This document shows positions 1 through 5,292 of a stretch of 5,292 nt of DNA, one piece after another. The DNA is from Bacillota bacterium. GTDB taxonomy: Bacteria > Bacillota_B > Desulfitobacteriia > Desulfitobacteriales > Desulfitobacteriaceae. The notes beneath the pieces are model-generated. The model searched no databases and was not told the DNA's origin. It was given only the letters and a program-made list of their open reading frames with translations. Position 1 is the stretch's first letter. Each line of letters opens with the position of its first letter. Made by a program: the position numbers and the translations under genes. Location: NCBI GenBank assembly GCA_021779415.1, contig JAJYAS010000293.1, positions 1-5,292 of the forward strand, given 5' to 3'.

Positions 1-90
1 GAAATTGTGACCAATAAGAGCTAGAACGCGCATTTAATGCACGTATATAATAGAAATAAACTGTGTATAAATACTTACTAAACTTCGTAA

Positions 91-290
91 TAAATGGGCG
101 GCATGATGTAAGCGAAAGCTTACAATCCGCTTATACCAACGACTTGAACGTTATCTAGATTCCCATGGACAGCTAGGGGTAACGAAAGGGTAACGCAATA
201 GAACAAAAGATATCCATACTTCCGCGGGGTATGGTTCTGGCTAGAGGCTTTTCATGAGTTCACTGAACTTTTGAGAAGCCTCTTTCTTCA
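91..290 (+). ncRNA. Candidate structured RNA or group II intron remnant, unidentified
   Basis: No convincing protein gene is seen in the first 379 bases. The plus strand instead shows consecutive hairpins. TGTAAGC (107-113) pairs perfectly with GCTTACA (118-124) around a GAAA tetraloop, enclosed by GCGG (98-101) and CCGC (127-130). CGTTA-t-CTAG (149-158) pairs with CTAG-ggg-TAACG (173-184). CCATAC (214-219) pairs with GTATGG (229-234). GGGTAACG occurs twice (177-184 and 188-195), so the CGTTA strand has two possible partners. A long terminator-like hairpin closes the region. A possible -10 box TATAAT lies at 46-51, next to a 17-bp imperfect palindrome (27-43), but no good -35 box is seen. A GNRA tetraloop and TATGG strand recall group II intron domain I, but no domain V or maturase is visible, so that reading is an inference. 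It could instead be a free-standing small RNA. Both ends are approximate. Confidence 0.3.
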
Positions 291-360
291 TGGTTTTTGT
301 GGTGTGCATGTAGACGACAAAACAGTAAAACTGCAAGGTGTCATCGGTTATCTTTGCGAT
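241..360 (-). CDS. Doubtful small open frame with an ATC start or a decayed start codon
   Basis: The stop codon of the upstream membrane-protein gene (380-382) is followed at once by AAAAGGGG (379-372), the same ribosome binding sequence that gene uses. Eleven bases later an open frame begins IAKITDDTLQFYC and ends FSELMKSL, 39 codons in all. Its first codon is ATC; no ATG, GTG or TTG lies at a sensible distance. It could be a small protein with a very rare start, a gene whose start has mutated, or chance. Against it, the last third lies inside the 243-283 inverted repeat, so that part of the peptide may only reflect the hairpin. I recognise no family. Confidence 0.18.
   Translation of the reverse strand: MAKITDDTLQFYCFVVYMHTTKTMKKEASQKFSELMKSL
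243..288 (+). terminator. Long hairpin with T-rich tail, likely intrinsic terminator
   Basis: The arms 243-262 and 264-283 pair along 20 positions with a single true mismatch (255/271) and two G-U pairs, around a one-base centre. TTTCTT follows on the plus strand and a TTTTT run comes a little later. There is no matching T-run on the minus strand, so the likely direction is plus. It would end whatever transcript covers the structured region to its left. The same bases also encode the end of a doubtful minus-strand open frame. Confidence 0.45.
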
Positions 361-379
361 TGATACGTTTACCCCTTTT

Positions 380-835
380 CTATAGCAAATGCATTTTCTT
401 ATCGATAAGCTTTAAAGTCAAAGAAATGATGAAGCCATAAATTAGAGCAGTAGAAAGTGTTGAATATGCGGCGATAAGTGGCATATTTCTAAATAGGGGA
501 AGGTTAAGTATTGTTCCAAATGTATTGAGTAATAACCAGATTACTAAACTATATCCTAATCCTTTGATATATAAATAATTACTCGATGTAAACATTATTA
601 TATAAGCAAAAATAACTCCAAAGATCATACACACAGCTGCATGGGTAATAATTGAAAGAATTAGCCCGAATATCCCTTCTTTGGAATAGATTTGATATGT
701 AAGTATAACTGTCGCGTAATCGTTGAAAGTTCTATCTGTCCATCCTAATGATTTATAAATAACTCCTACAATGTCACAAATAATACTTGCAACGAAACCT
801 GCGATACCTCCTGCAACAAATCTGTCCTTTTTCAT
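380..835 (-). CDS. Small four-helix membrane protein, function unknown
   Basis: A 151-residue hydrophobic protein with four likely membrane helices, at about residues 7-26, 54-80, 90-110 and 118-142. Helix 1 carries small-residue packing (AGGIAGFVAS). A short hydrophilic stretch with GWTDRTFNDY follows it, and the protein ends in a basic LIDKK tail. There are no catalytic or metal-binding motifs and no cleavable signal peptide; it is probably an integral inner-membrane protein. The start at 835 is preferred because AAAAGGGG (855-848) abuts the alternative ATG at 847, which leaves no room for initiation there, while 835 lies 12 bases beyond it. The gene is divergent from the permease and visibly more AT-rich than it. 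I do not recognise the family. Similar short membrane proteins are usually annotated as hypothetical, and no role is claimed. Confidence 0.75.
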   Translation of the reverse strand: MKKDRFVAGGIAGFVASIICDIVGVIYKSLGWTDRTFNDYATVILTYQIYSKEGIFGLILSIITHAAVCMIFGVIFAYIIMFTSSNYLYIKGLGYSLVIWLLLNTFGTILNLPLFRNMPLIAAYSTLSTALIYGFIISLTLKLIDKKMHLL

Positions 836-847
836 GAGAATATTCAT

Positions 848-855
848 CCCCTTTT
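848..855 (-). promoter_or_regulatory. Ribosome binding site that decides the start of the membrane-protein gene
   Basis: On the minus strand this reads AAAAGGGG and touches the ATG at 847 directly, but lies 12 bases before the ATG at 835. That spacing favours the second ATG, giving a protein beginning MKKDRF rather than MNILMKKDRF. Confidence 0.6.
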
Positions 856-977
856 ACACGCTTTGCTTTATCATGTGTAATAATCTCAATTTCCATGTAA
901 ACACCCGGTGAGGAGTTGAAAAAATCGAACCTTAGACTATGAAAATATCGGTCATTAGCGTATAATGCAAAAGTGAT

Positions 978-1002
978 GATAATTTATAATACATAAATTA
1001 TC
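978..1002. promoter_or_regulatory. Perfect 25-bp interrupted palindrome, probable operator for the permease gene
   Basis: GATAATTTAT (978-987) and ATAAATTATC (993-1002) are exact reverse complements separated by five bases. The element lies 12 bases after a TATAAT (961-966) and contains a second TATAAT (985-990), about 67-91 bases before the permease start. Neither -10 box has a good -35 partner at 16-18 bases. A dimeric repressor or activator bound here could control the permease and possibly the divergent gene. The cognate regulator is not in the window. ArsR-type control is a guess based on the permease family. It is an unlikely terminator, as the stem is all but GC-free and has no T-tail. 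Confidence 0.5.
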
Positions 1003-1068
1003 CGAAGCTAGATGCTCAGACCATCAGCTCACTAGTGGATCAAACGAGAGGAGAGTCTAAAGTACGCC

Positions 1069-2109
1069 ATGAATAAAAATACCCGCTCTTATTTTCCCTA
1101 TGTTCTTTTATTCGCAATTGTATTTTTCGTGGGGGTTTGGTATGTAAAATGGGACCCTTACTATCACAAGGCCTTTCTAGCAGCCAGTAAACATTCTATT
1201 GGGGACTCCATTATTTCAGGGAAAGCAGCAACCCCACCCGCCCCCTCATGGACCGCAGCCTGGAACTATACGATCACCTACTTCAAGGCTGTATGGCAGG
1301 CGATCATTTTAGGGCTTTTGTTAGGCTCTTTGGTCCAAGTCTTATTGCCGAAGAATTGGATTAGAAACGTCTTTGGCCGGGCAAATTTCAAGAGCACTGC
1401 ACTGGCCGGCATGGCCGGAATTCCATCCATGATGTGTACCTGTTGTTCGGCTCCGGTGGTCGTCGGCTTGCGAGAAAGAAAGGCCTCCGTCGGGGCAGCG
1501 CTGGCCTATTGGCTTGGAAATCCCGTCCTTAATCCAGCAACGATAATCTTCATGGGCTTTGTACTATCTTGGAAATTTGCTCTTTTAAGAATTGTTGCTG
1601 GTGTCATCATGGTTTTGGGAATCGGGTATTTTGCCAACCGCTGGGTACGCGATGAGGAGATTCCGGAGGACTTTATGTCCGATGACCATCAAGACGAGGC
1701 CCAAGGCAATCTGTTTGAACGTTGGATGAGGACACTCTTTCCCCTCATTCGTGACACCATTCCGGCTTACTTTATTGTTGTAGTGATCCTAGGGGCAGTT
1801 CGTGCCTGGTTATTCCCAGCGATCGGCACGGCTTGGGCTAACAGCCTGTTGGTCATGATCGGGCTGGCCATTGCCGGAACCCTATTTATTATCCCAACTG
1901 CAGGCGAAATCCCCATTGTGCAATCCCTGATGGCGTTTGGTTTAGGTGTCGGTCCGGGAGTTGCCTTACTGATGACCTTGCCTGCTATCAGTTTACCATC
2001 CCTGCTCATGGTCAGGCGTGTCTTCCCAACAAAGGTTCTGCTCTTTGTCGCCGCCTCGGTAGCACTGGTGGGTATTTTAAGTGGAGCAATTGCTATGTTG
2101 ATTTTTTAA
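1069..2109 (+). CDS. YraQ/ArsP_1-type (DUF318) permease with CTCC motif
   Basis: A 346-residue polytopic inner-membrane protein with about eight to nine helices (roughly 9-26, 74-93, 111-133, 143-165, 168-188, 228-248, 258-277, 285-305 and 325-345). Two pseudo-repeated cores define the family. The first runs 118-164, with MCTCCSAPVVVG (C123, C125, C126) and GNPVLNPAT (150-158). The second runs 275-319, with IPTAGEIPIVQS, GLGVGPGVA and LPSLLMVRR. An acidic loop (about 194-215, rich in D and E with one H) separates the halves. Relatives include E. coli YraQ, of similar length, and the organoarsenical exporter ArsP; the substrate here is unknown. The cysteine triplet suggests a thiophilic substrate, which is an inference. 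The ATG is the only sensible start, although AGGAG (1049-1053) is unusually far at 15 bases. A small hairpin (CTAG and GATG with CATC and CTAG, 1008-1035) lies in the leader. It has its own terminator, so it is probably monocistronic. It looks more GC-rich than the genes on either side. Confidence 0.85.
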   Translation: MNKNTRSYFPYVLLFAIVFFVGVWYVKWDPYYHKAFLAASKHSIGDSIISGKAATPPAPSWTAAWNYTITYFKAVWQAIILGLLLGSLVQVLLPKNWIRNVFGRANFKSTALAGMAGIPSMMCTCCSAPVVVGLRERKASVGAALAYWLGNPVLNPATIIFMGFVLSWKFALLRIVAGVIMVLGIGYFANRWVRDEEIPEDFMSDDHQDEAQGNLFERWMRTLFPLIRDTIPAYFIVVVILGAVRAWLFPAIGTAWANSLLVMIGLAIAGTLFIIPTAGEIPIVQSLMAFGLGVGPGVALLMTLPAISLPSLLMVRRVFPTKVLLFVAASVALVGILSGAIAMLIF

Positions 2110-2124
2110 ATATTAAGAGCAATT

Positions 2125-2150
2125 AAGCCATCCTTCGGGGTGGCTTTTTT
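2125..2150 (+). terminator. Intrinsic terminator of the permease gene
   Basis: AAGCCATCC (2125-2133) pairs with GGGTGGCTT (2138-2146), with one G-U pair, around a stable TTCG tetraloop. An unbroken T-run (2145-2150) follows. It lies 16 bases after the permease stop and separates that gene from the asr operon. Confidence 0.92.
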
Positions 2151-2186
2151 GTTCAGCGAAGACTAAACCTGTGGAGTAAATGCTTA

Positions 2187-2202
2187 TGTGATAACAATCA
2201 CA
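2187..2202. promoter_or_regulatory. CRP/FNR-family operator upstream of asrA
   Basis: TGTGATAACAATCACA is a perfect TGTGAT-N4-ATCACA palindrome. This matches the TGTGA-N6-TCACA consensus known for CRP and for the Fnr of Bacillus. Its centre (2194.5) lies about 41.5 bases before the start site predicted from the extended -10 box at 2221-2229, the classic class II activator position. This suggests anaerobic activation of asrABC. Rex sites also contain TGTGA/TCACA, but usually continue as TTGTGAA...TTCACAA; here the flanking and inner bases fit CRP/FNR better. The regulator is not encoded in the window. Confidence 0.7.
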
Positions 2203-2220
2203 GTCACAACTAGATTACTG

Positions 2221-2244
2221 TGTTATTCTGAAGTTGCCTATATA
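2221..2244 (+). promoter_or_regulatory. Likely asrABC promoter, two alternative -10 boxes
   Basis: TGT-TATTCT (2221-2229) is an extended -10 box with a poor core, typical of an activator-dependent promoter, and predicts a start near 2236. The alternative TATATA (2239-2244) predicts a start near 2251 and would put the FNR-type site at about -56. No good -35 hexamer accompanies either. CACAGT (2199-2204) and ACTGTG (2217-2222) form a further inverted repeat linking operator and promoter. Confidence 0.35.
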
Positions 2245-2269
2245 GATAAAGGAAGCGAGGTCTAATAAA

Positions 2270-3280
2270 ATGGGATATAAGTATACTCCCGAAGCGTTTA
2301 ATAAGCTTCTTGATAGTTTAAAGAAAAAGTATAAAATTTACGCACCCATCTTATTAAAGGGCAAGGGGAAGTTTTCTGATACGGATTTAGTTGGGTATGA
2401 TGAAATCTCTACTATAGAAGACGTCGTTTTCACTCAGAAATCGTACTTTTCCCCCAAGGAAACGTTCCATCCTGTTACTCAGACTCTTTTTTATTTTAAT
2501 GAAAACGAGTATCGAGAGCCTGCTGTCGATGAAAAGGAGATTATGGTCTTTCTCCGCTCTTGTGATATTCATGCCGTAGAACGTCTAGATAAAATAATGT
2601 TGGAAAATGGCCCCACTCCCGACTATTACTATGAACGTATGAGAAATAAGGTCAAATTCATTGTCATGGACTGCAAAGAGAGCTTTGACAGTTGTTTTTG
2701 TGTCAGTATGGAGACGAATAAGACCGAAACTTACAGCGCTTCAGTGCGTTATGAGGATGGTTATTATCTCAGCGATGTTTTAGAGGATATTGACGGCTTA
2801 TTTTCTCTCCATGGTGAGCAAGTTGAGGTTACTCCAAAGTTCGTCCAAGCAAATAAGCAGACAGTAAAAGTCCCCCAAAGCCTAAACCTGGAGTCTGAAG
2901 CCGGAAACCCAATCTGGGAGGAGTACGGTTCCCGTTGTATTGCTTGTGGTCGATGTAATATCGTTTGTCCAAGCTGTAGTTGTTTTACCATGCAAGATAT
3001 TTTCTATGAGGATAATCCTAAATGCGGAGAGCGACGGCGGGTTTGGGCCAGTTGTCATATCGACGGATTTACAGATGTGGCTGGTGGGCATAGTTATCGT
3101 AGAAATAACGGTGAACGTATGCGCTTTAAGGTTCTGCACAAGATCTCTGATTTTAAAAAGAGATTTGGCGTTCATATGTGCGTAGGGTGTGGACGATGTG
3201 ATAATGCTTGTCCGGAATATATCTCATTTTCTCAGTGTGTCAATCGATTGGGCGAAGAAGAGGTGGAGAAACGTGGCTGA
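2270..3280 (+). CDS. asrA: Anaerobic sulfite reductase subunit A, iron-sulfur electron carrier
   Basis: A 336-residue cytoplasmic protein that by family knowledge carries electrons from the flavin subunit AsrB to the sirohaem subunit AsrC. The N-terminal two thirds resemble the sulfhydrogenase beta-subunit type, with LRSCDIHAVERLD (95-107) and C135, C142 and C144 in MDCKESFDSCFC. The C-terminal third has two ferredoxin-type 4Fe-4S motifs: C223-x2-C226-x2-C229-x3-C233, and C304-x2-C307-x2-C310-x3-C314. Further cysteines (236, 238, 252, 262, 323) lie between or after them. The length is as expected for AsrA. The ATG is preceded by GAGG (2257-2260) at nine bases. It is the first gene of asrABC; its stop overlaps the asrB start. 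Expression is probably controlled by the FNR-type site upstream. An AsrA/HydB-like subunit of a different oxidoreductase is excluded in practice by the asrB and asrC neighbours. Confidence 0.95.
   Translation: MGYKYTPEAFNKLLDSLKKKYKIYAPILLKGKGKFSDTDLVGYDEISTIEDVVFTQKSYFSPKETFHPVTQTLFYFNENEYREPAVDEKEIMVFLRSCDIHAVERLDKIMLENGPTPDYYYERMRNKVKFIVMDCKESFDSCFCVSMETNKTETYSASVRYEDGYYLSDVLEDIDGLFSLHGEQVEVTPKFVQANKQTVKVPQSLNLESEAGNPIWEEYGSRCIACGRCNIVCPSCSCFTMQDIFYEDNPKCGERRRVWASCHIDGFTDVAGGHSYRRNNGERMRFKVLHKISDFKKRFGVHMCVGCGRCDNACPEYISFSQCVNRLGEEEVEKRG
3260..3268 (+). promoter_or_regulatory. Ribosome binding site that fixes the asrB start
   Basis: GAGGTGGAG ends four bases before the GTG at 3273, inside the last codons of asrA. 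The same frame stays open upstream to a GTG at 3189. That GTG lacks a ribosome binding site and would add 28 residues encoded by the asrA ferredoxin region, so 3273 is preferred. Confidence 0.75.
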
Positions 3281-4079
3281 AAACAATTATTTGCCCTTTA
3301 GGGCTAAGATCTTAGAGAAGCTAAAACAGACTGAGATCGACTGGACGTATCGTTTAGAGTGCCAGATAAAACCAGTATTCGGTCAATTTATGGAGGTTTC
3401 TATTCCCGGAGTAGGAGAGTGTCCGCTCTCGATCAGTGATTTTGGGGACGGTTATATTGAGATGACCATCCGCAAGGTTGGTAAAGTTACAGAGGGTATC
3501 GACCAGCTGGATAAAGGAGATTATCTCTACCTACGCGGACCGTATGGACACGGGTTTCCTGTGGAATATTTTCATAACAAACATTTGATTATTGCGGCTG
3601 GTGGTACGGGACTAGCTCCAGTTAAAAGCGTCATCAATTACTTTTATGCTAACCAAGGACTCTTAAAAGAGTTTGATATTCTCAGCGGTTTTAAAACTCC
3701 CAGCGACGTTTTATTTAAGAGTGACCTGGATAAATGGGCGCAAGTGTTTCGCGTTGAAGTAACTGTCGACAAAGCAGATGTGGTTGAAACAAATTCTTGG
3801 CCAAGTAAGATTGGTCTAATCACCAACCTGGTGCCTGATTTACAGATACCGGCACTCGCTGATACCAGAGTTATCATCGTTGGGCCACCGATCATGATGA
3901 AATATACCGCTCAAGAATTCTCACGCAGGGGTATCGCAAAAGAGAATATCTGGGTTTCCTTTGAACGCAAGATGTCCTGTGGCCTTGGTAAATGCGGGCA
4001 TTGCAAGATTGATGAAACCTATGTTTGTCTGGAAGGGCCGGTATTTAATTTTACCAAGGCCCAAAATCTCTTGGATTAA
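3273..4079 (+). CDS. asrB: Anaerobic sulfite reductase subunit B, FAD/NAD oxidoreductase
   Basis: A 268-residue cytoplasmic flavoprotein of the ferredoxin-NADP reductase superfamily, close to the usual AsrB length (about 270). By family knowledge it oxidises NADH through FAD and passes electrons to AsrA. The N-terminal barrel (about 8-98) has the flavin-binding stretch CPLSISD (50-56) and RGPYGHGF (88-95). The nucleotide-binding half has AAGGTGLAPVKS (108-119) and GPP (204-206). The C-terminal cysteines C236, C241, C244 and C252 (CGLGKCGHC, then YVCLEGPVF) form a 2Fe-2S site as in PyrK-type electron-transfer subunits. The start is GTG, read as MAENNYLPFR. It overlaps the asrA stop by eight bases, so the two are probably translationally coupled. 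PyrK, the dihydroorotate dehydrogenase partner, is the closest confusable family, but no pyrimidine gene is nearby. Confidence 0.95.
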   Translation: MAENNYLPFRAKILEKLKQTEIDWTYRLECQIKPVFGQFMEVSIPGVGECPLSISDFGDGYIEMTIRKVGKVTEGIDQLDKGDYLYLRGPYGHGFPVEYFHNKHLIIAAGGTGLAPVKSVINYFYANQGLLKEFDILSGFKTPSDVLFKSDLDKWAQVFRVEVTVDKADVVETNSWPSKIGLITNLVPDLQIPALADTRVIIVGPPIMMKYTAQEFSRRGIAKENIWVSFERKMSCGLGKCGHCKIDETYVCLEGPVFNFTKAQNLLD

Positions 4080-4093
4080 GGAGTGAGAGGATC

Positions 4094-5083
4094 ATGTTGA
4101 CGATTAACACTAAAAAAGTAATGAAAAATGGCTGGCGTATTGCCAAAGACAGGAACTATAGTTGCTTGCGCATCAGGGTGCCTGGTGGGTCTTTGCCGGT
4201 GGAATTACTTCCTCTTATTCAGGAGATCGCTGAACGTTTCGGCAATGGCACTGTGCATCTAACCACACGACAAGGCTTCGAAATACCGGGTATTTCCTTT
4301 GAGTACATGGATGAAATTAATGCGATGCTCTCTCCACTCATTGATGAACTAGAGGTCAAGATTGGTGTGAAAATCGACGAGTCCTCCAAGGGCTATCCTT
4401 CAGCGGGAACCCGTAACGTTGTTGCTTGTATCGGCAATAAAGTCTGTTCTAATGCCGTTTTTAATACGACTGGTCTAGCTAAGGATATTGAAAAGACAAT
4501 TTTCCCTAATAATCCTCATGTAAAAATAGCCGTTACTGGTTGCCCAAACGACTGCATTAAAGCCCATATGCAGGATATAGGAATTATTGGCCAAGTCGAG
4601 CCTATTTATGATGCGCCACGTTGCATCGGCTGTCAAGCTTGTGTTAAAAATTGCCATAAGGTATCGACAGGAGCTCTTTCATTTGTTAATAATAAGGTAA
4701 AACGAGATGAATCACGTTGCATCGGCTGTGGAGAGTGTGTTTTAAAATGCCCGACCGCTGCTTGGACTCGTGGAGGGCAATATTTCCGAGTTGTTATTAT
4801 GGGCAGGACCGGGAAGAAAAATCCTCGCCTAGCTGCAGGTTTTTTGGAATGGGCAGAACGTGAAGTGGTCTTGAACATTTGTGCTAATCTTTATAACTAT
4901 ATTGATCAGCATATCGACCGTTCGCTTCCTAAAGAACATGTTGGTTATATCGTTGACCGCACGGGTTACAATGTTTTTAAAGAAGCTGTGCTGAAAGATG
5001 TGAACTTAGGTTCTAAAACTAAAGTAGCAAACTTCTTAGACTTTGCCGGGTATACGTATGATAAAAATGTGATTTTCAATTAA
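4094..5083 (+). CDS. asrC: Anaerobic sulfite reductase subunit C, sirohaem catalytic subunit
   Basis: A 329-residue cytoplasmic catalytic subunit, near the usual length (about 337 in Salmonella), that reduces sulfite to sulfide with six electrons. The N-terminal half-domain includes VHLTTRQGFEIPGI (54-67), typical of sulfite and nitrite reductases and their anion-handling arginine (R59). The coupled sirohaem-4Fe4S site is C112-x5-C118 plus C150-x3-C154 (TGCPNDCIKAH). A two-cluster ferredoxin domain is inserted next: C177-x2-C180-x2-C183-x3-C187, and C209-x2-C212-x2-C215-x3-C219. The C-terminal part (about 228-329) completes the reductase fold. AAGGAG (4078-4083), overlapping the asrB stop, serves the ATG ten bases on. 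All cofactor cysteines are intact, so the enzyme should be active. Dissimilatory DsrAB is ruled out by the single fused chain and the asrAB neighbours. Confidence 0.96.
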   Translation: MLTINTKKVMKNGWRIAKDRNYSCLRIRVPGGSLPVELLPLIQEIAERFGNGTVHLTTRQGFEIPGISFEYMDEINAMLSPLIDELEVKIGVKIDESSKGYPSAGTRNVVACIGNKVCSNAVFNTTGLAKDIEKTIFPNNPHVKIAVTGCPNDCIKAHMQDIGIIGQVEPIYDAPRCIGCQACVKNCHKVSTGALSFVNNKVKRDESRCIGCGECVLKCPTAAWTRGGQYFRVVIMGRTGKKNPRLAAGFLEWAEREVVLNICANLYNYIDQHIDRSLPKEHVGYIVDRTGYNVFKEAVLKDVNLGSKTKVANFLDFAGYTYDKNVIFN

Positions 5084-5170
5084 AACTCATGAAATTCAGA
5101 CATCCCCTCTCTCTAATCGATTTTCCTATTTTGACCATCTATTGGGGGGCAGAAGCGCAAAAGTTCCGTA

Positions 5171-5216
5171 GCAAAAATAGTATCTTATCCCGATCGGGAT
5201 AAGATACTATTTTTGC
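5171..5216. terminator. 46-bp perfect palindrome, bidirectional terminator after asrC
   Basis: Bases 5171-5193 are the exact reverse complement of 5194-5216, centred on CCCGATCGGG. An A-run (5173-5177) begins one side and a T-run (5210-5214) ends the other, so it can stop transcription from asrC and from the convergent gene on the right. AAGCGCAAAA (5153-5162) also matches TTTTGCGCTT (5211-5220) exactly and offers a second pairing. The stretch 5084-5152 shows nothing else. Confidence 0.85.
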
Positions 5217-5226
5217 GCTTACTTAC

Positions 5227-5292
5227 CTAATACATTTTCTTGATGAAATCAACAAAGGCGTTTATCAAAGAAATTTGCAAGGACTCCTTCCG
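5227..5292 (-). CDS. C-terminal fragment of a convergent gene, possibly LysR-type regulator
   Basis: The last 21 codons before a TAG (5229-5227) of a gene that runs in from the right edge; it ends NAFVDFIKKMY. The frame is open to the window end, and the asr terminator lies 10 bases after its stop, as expected for a convergent pair. The A-F-x-D-F-I/L-K pattern resembles the tail of LysR-family effector domains, which would fit a regulator beside a sulfite reductase operon, but 21 residues are too few to be sure. Confidence 0.5.
   Translation of the reverse strand, partial: RKESLQISLINAFVDFIKKMY

Noticed and set aside
912..966. Short plus-strand open frames after GAGGAG (TTG at 916, ATG at 939)
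   Set aside because: They end after about eight codons, with nothing to mark them as coding.
978..1002. Terminator
   Set aside because: The stem is nearly all A and T and has no T-tail, and it lies in a divergent promoter region.
1767..2009. Minus-strand open frame inside the permease gene
   Set aside because: It is a shadow of the permease coding frame, has no recognisable protein character and lies inside a well-conserved family domain.
2187..2202. Rex (NADH-sensing) operator
   Set aside because: Core bases are shared, but the flanking T/A and inner A/T typical of Rex sites are missing, while the CRP/FNR form is perfect. It remains a secondary possibility.
2882..3185. Overlapping open frames on both strands within the asrA ferredoxin region
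   Set aside because: They are frame shadows of asrA, whose cysteine motifs are intact and decide the frame.
3189..3272. Upstream extension of asrB to a GTG at 3189
   Set aside because: It reads the asrA ferredoxin region in another frame, lacks a ribosome binding site, and makes AsrB longer than the family norm.
1..5292. CRISPR array, tRNA or rRNA genes, complete insertion sequence
   Set aside because: No regularly spaced repeats, no cloverleaf or rRNA-like sequence, and no transposase gene were seen.

Overview
The window looks like chromosome from a strictly anaerobic, low-to-moderate-GC Firmicute, most likely a relative of Desulfitobacterium or Desulfosporosinus. That placement is an inference from three things: the asrABC sulfite reductase genes, strong AGGAG/GAGG-type ribosome binding sites, and U-tailed intrinsic terminators. 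No rRNA or other taxonomic marker is present.

Left end (1-379): there is no convincing protein gene. The plus strand carries a dense run of RNA-like hairpins (about 91-240), including a GAAA tetraloop stem and a repeated GGGTAACG. A long hairpin (243-283) with a T-rich tail follows. This could be an unidentified structured RNA or the remnant of a group II intron or similar element. A 39-codon open frame on the minus strand (360-241) lies directly behind the next gene, but it has no standard start codon.

Next (380-835, minus): a small four-helix membrane protein of unknown function. It is divergent from a YraQ/ArsP_1-type permease at 1069-2109 (plus) that carries a CTCC cysteine motif. A perfect 25-bp interrupted palindrome lies in the spacer between them. 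The permease has its own intrinsic terminator and is probably a single-gene unit.

Right half (2187-5216): a complete anaerobic sulfite reductase operon, asrA-asrB-asrC. A perfect CRP/FNR-type site (TGTGAT-N4-ATCACA) lies upstream, asrA and asrB overlap by 8 bases, and a 46-bp perfect palindrome closes the unit as a terminator. By family knowledge, AsrB (FAD, NAD and a 2Fe-2S cluster) takes electrons from NADH, AsrA (two 4Fe-4S clusters) passes them on, and AsrC (sirohaem-4Fe4S plus two ferredoxin clusters) reduces sulfite to sulfide by six electrons. The last 66 bases are the C-terminal end of a convergent minus-strand gene, possibly a LysR-type regulator.

No clearly new biological system is visible. 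The items most worth following up are the unidentified structured region at the left end, the 25-bp palindrome upstream of the permease, and the FNR-type control inferred for asrABC.
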